Source of the DNA: Xiphophorus maculatus
Taxonomy: Eukaryota > Chordata > Actinopteri > Cyprinodontiformes > Poeciliidae
Reading direction: 5' to 3'
Length of the DNA: 64,000 nucleotides
Assembly: GCF_002775205.1 (NCBI RefSeq)
Contig: NC_036456.1
Coordinates: 26,509,850-26,573,849 of the forward strand
Numbering within the stretch: the stretch's first letter is position 1; each line of letters starts with the position of its first letter. Below are positions 60,880-64,000 of this stretch, piece by piece. The notes beneath the pieces were generated by a model. It was not told the origin of the DNA. It did not search any database and saw nothing but the letters and a program-made list of their open reading frames with translations. A program made the position numbers and the translations under genes.

Positions 60880-62223
60880 AGTCGTTCCAAGTTAGAGGGA
60901 GGAAACCTACTTTACACGTGTTTCATCTAAGATATGTTTTTAGATTAACATAATATGTAAGTAAGTAAAAGTATTTTCATGGCACCTTATACGAATCACA
61001 AAGTGCTTCACAATAAACTAATACAACAGTTCAAGAACCAATAATGCATGAAGAACATGAGAATCAATAAATAAGAAATTTATTGATTAAAACAAAAGTC
61101 TTTTAAAAGAGAAAACAGTTTGAAGAAGGAAAGCTCCAGAGAAGAGTCAGTGAACTAAAAGCTCTGTCTTATCTTTGTCTTCATCTTAATATAGGGAATC
61201 ACTGATCACAGGAGCTCAAGGATTTTTTGTTAGGTGATCTTGGGTGACTTAAAAAGTGCCTTCAAATAAAATGTATTATTATTATTATGCACAATGGGTG
61301 CAGAGGGCTTCACAAATGACATTATCTGATGTTTGTCTATGAAGTTGGAAAAAGATTCTTAAGTTGCACTTTAAAGTAAATTATAAGCCAACGTTGTTAC
61401 ATAAAGACTGGAGTCACATTTGAAAAAGTGAAGGATTTTGTCAGAAACCAGGCAGCAGAATTTTAAATAATCGTTCTAATGAGGTTTTGCTAAGATCCAC
61501 AGAGTTCATTCACTGATTAAACAAAAACATGAATATTTATTTCCATTTCAAGATGTGAGACAATAGAAATTAGTTCAGCAGATGCATCCAAAGTAAAACC
61601 AGAATCAATGTTTTTGCCAATGTTCTTACCAGACCTCCGGATTCTCCACGTGTCCTCTTAATCCTTGACATGTTTTTTCCTTATGTACACTTTTCTTTAC
61701 CTATTTGTGTGAAAACCGGTTAAGAAGTAGTTTTTCTCAGCTGCTGTTGCCTCGCTGAAGACAATATAATGTCTACCTGCATTGTTTATGTTTGTTTGAA
61801 TCGCACCATAATCTAATCTTACTGTAATTAAACTAACAAGTTAGCGACATGAAGGGAGTAAAAGTACTTGACAATATTTTTCAGTACTGATATATTATAA
61901 ATGGAACACAAATGTTGTAACACTGTGTGAAATTTAGCTTTTTAAGGCATTTTATTAATATCTACATTGCATTATTTATCTACACTCTATTACAGTTTGT
62001 ATAGTGCAGGTTTGGGTCTCCCATTTTTGTCTTCCAGTTTTAAAATCACTTTTTTGTTAAGTTTTAATCGAGAAAAAAAACATTTTACTTACTCTGGTAA
62101 GAGGTAAATAAAGAATCTCTTTTAATTTATGAAATGAACTGGCCACAACATGAACACTTGAAAAGATTTCATGTTGATGTTTACAGATTTTTAAATAAGG
62201 CATTCTCTATATTTGACAATAAA
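60880..62223 (+). other. 3' flank of fragment D
   Basis: Duplicate of 35623-36993 with the poly(A) signal AATAAA at 62218-62223. No gene. Confidence 0.5.
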
Positions 62224-62284
62224 ATATGTTTAAGTGACTTTGGAGTTGTCTTGATGTTCCCATCACTATGAGTCTGGGGAAAGT

Positions 62285-62640
62285 ACTAAAACTGTGAAAG
62301 ATCTCCTGTGTGTCAGGTCCAAAGACCAAACATCCAAAGAACCTCAGCAGCTACAGACTGGTAGCACTGACCTTATATATGATGAAAATCCTCAGGAGGC
62401 TGGTCTAAAGATGATAGTGCAAAGAAGGATTTTACATAAAATCAAGATTATGGAAAACCCTGAGCATCCTCTTCATGAAACTGTCAAAAGAAAACGAGTG
62501 TCTTTAGTTGGGGGCTTCTTGAAATTTGATGCAACACAAATTGTTATACTAGATCTTTCCTGCCAACAGTCATCACCATCAACACCTTTATGAAGAATCT
62601 TGAATTAATATGAGTTACAAGATTTAATTTCCCTTTCGGA
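62285..62640 (+). repeat. LINE remnant, second copy
   Basis: Duplicate of 37040-37415, with the same reverse-transcriptase scrap and ORF2 C-terminal scrap; dead. Confidence 0.65.
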
Positions 62641-62649
62641 TAAATATTT

Positions 62650-63600
62650 TTATTTTAATCAAATTGAATTAGGTTTAACTTTAAGGTTTTTGAAGACTCC
62701 AGTTCTAGATATCTACCATGAGTTACTGACCATCTGAAACATATCTCAGATATCAATAATTAAATTATGATTAGTTTTAAACTAAACTTGAGATATCTTG
62801 ATTTTTGTTCTGATTAGTCATTATTCCAATTAAATATATCTTAAATAACACCATTATTCAAGAAGTCTTAAATGTATTTTTAGATAAGGTAGCCTATAGG
62901 ACTCGACTTGCACAAATTAAATTATAGATATTATGAAAGCAAATAATTCCAGGCAAAACTAACCTAAGAGATATCTGAAAGTGTATTTTGGATAAGCTAA
63001 AATTCCTCCTAAAGTATCTCCACCTTTTTTTTCAGATATCTTGAATAATTATTCTGTCAAATCATATATTGTTTATATAGCATTTTGAAATTTCATTGAA
63101 AAATAAAAAAATCTATAAAGCATTTTAAAAAGGCACAATTTTCACCTTGAGAACAGGTTGACAGGAGCACTTTGTGATCTTCTAAACTGTTTTTAAGTGC
63201 ATAGCATGTACTTAAAAACACACAATGGTTTTAAACCAGCAAATTGGAATATTTTTGCAGATTTATGAAGCAGTCTTTAAATATGTGAAATCTGCATTCT
63301 CCATATGGCCCATACTACTGAGCTATTTCTATATTGTGAAATTTAAAGAATTTGACTAGTCATAATTAAGCTTAAGATATCTTAAGTTACAATTATGTGA
63401 GCCTTTAAATGGTAAATCGTGCCATTTAATATTTAAGGTCTTGCTTAGATACATCAAAATGTAACAGAAGATATATTGAATTGTTATTTTTACAAGTCAG
63501 AATGGAAATGGAAATATTCTAAATTACTATTCAGAATAGTCAAAATGTAGTTATTTTAAGATATCTGGGATGTACAGTTAAGCAGCGAAACCATTTATAT
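62650..63600. repeat. AT-rich GATATC/ACTAGTCA repeat, third copy
   Basis: Duplicate of 37430-38400, with scattered substitutions and small indels. Confidence 0.55.
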
Positions 63601-63679
63601 ATTAAAACGACCTGCCATAGAAATTCTTATCTGGAGAATAAACTTGTCTTGTTGCGTTGTTTAAAAAAACAGACACGAA

Positions 63680-63693
63680 AGTTTCACTTTCAC
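63680..63693 (+). promoter_or_regulatory. ISRE upstream of gene E
   Basis: AGTTTCACTTTCAC fits the consensus AGTTTCNNTTTCNC at every fixed position. It lies 45 bp before the donor-like TTAAG|GTAAAAC at 63738. Confidence 0.6.
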
Positions 63694-63792
63694 CTGTTTC
63701 TGTTGCGCAGATTATTTTCTATCAACCTCCAACTTAAGGTAAAACAATATGTTAAACGGACTGGAACACCAACCTGCACTATCTTTTTGCAG

Positions 63793-63963
63793 GTTCTGGT
63801 CCACTTAGAAACAATAAACAGTACTAAATAAAACTCCTCCCTAAAAGAGAGGAGGGAGGAGAGAGGAGAAAACTGTCACCACTGCAGCACTGCCCCCTCC
63901 TTCCTAAGTGTTTAGATTTCACTTCTTCACATTTCATTTTCTTGTGGTGCAGGAATGTCTAAG
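63793..63963 (+). promoter_or_regulatory. predicted 5' UTR exon of gene E (body beyond window)
   Basis: Acceptor TTTTTGCAG|GTTCTGG, end TCTAAG|GTAGGAC, matching 38562-38725. Signals another receptor gene downstream. Confidence 0.5.
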
Positions 63964-64000
63964 GTAGGACAAAAGCCTATTTTATGAGCTTACCTCGTCT

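Larger units (their letters stand above)
57513..64000 (+). repeat. segmental duplication, copy 2
   Basis: Matches 32106-38762. Contains the B-type LRR, linker and B30.2 exons (fragment D), SINE, 3' flank, LINE scrap, GATATC repeat, ISRE and first UTR exons of gene E. Lacks 145 bp present in copy 1 at 34401-34545. Continues to the window edge. Confidence 0.95.

Overview
The window is vertebrate nuclear DNA, almost certainly from a teleost fish. It is AT-rich, has split genes with GT-AG introns, and is full of DNA-transposon, LINE, SINE and LTR-like debris. Its genes belong to the large fish-specific NLRC3-like family of NOD-like receptors (FISNA-NACHT-LRR-B30.2). I cannot name the species.

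Layout, all receptor genes on the + strand. (0) 1-590 looks like the 3' tail of a receptor gene lying upstream. (1) 2198-4475, minus strand, holds decayed exons of a CMAS (CMP-sialic acid synthetase) gene, split by a hAT transposon. (2) Gene A: 5' UTR exon near 4.8 kb, coding exons 6049-17206, 1065 aa. (3) Gene B: 5' UTR exon near 23.4 kb, coding exons 24488-35622, 1080 aa if a GC-AG intron is used. (4) Gene C: 5' UTR exons near 38.5 kb, coding exons 41340-48717, 1072 aa. (5) 48.9-57.5 kb is a transposon-rich spacer with no receptor exons. (6) Fragment D (57969-60879) carries only the two LRR exons, the linker exon and the B30.2 exon. (7) The window closes with the promoter and first UTR exons of a further gene, E.

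I joined the exons by hand, by splice-site phase and comparison between paralogs; all three full genes stay open from ATG to stop. The exon plan is: short N-terminal exons, an acidic/helical exon, one exon of about 1.8 kb with FISNA, NACHT and the winged-helix region, two 174-bp LRR exons, a 47-bp linker and a terminal B30.2 exon. Receptors of this design are thought to be cytosolic sensors or regulators of innate immunity: NACHT as nucleotide-driven switch, LRR and B30.2 as the recognition surface. No ligand can be read from sequence.

The array has grown by duplication and mosaic exchange. At least 6.5 kb (32106-38762) is repeated at 57513-64000, carrying the B-type 3' module, the intergenic spacer and the promoter of the next gene. 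The left edge of the second copy abuts an LTR-like repeat. A motif matching the interferon-stimulated response element lies just upstream of the predicted first exon of B, C and E. I found no CRISPR array, tRNA gene or rRNA, and no clearly new system. The most interesting points are the modular duplication, the GC donor in B, the repeated ISRE and the overlapping perfect hairpins.
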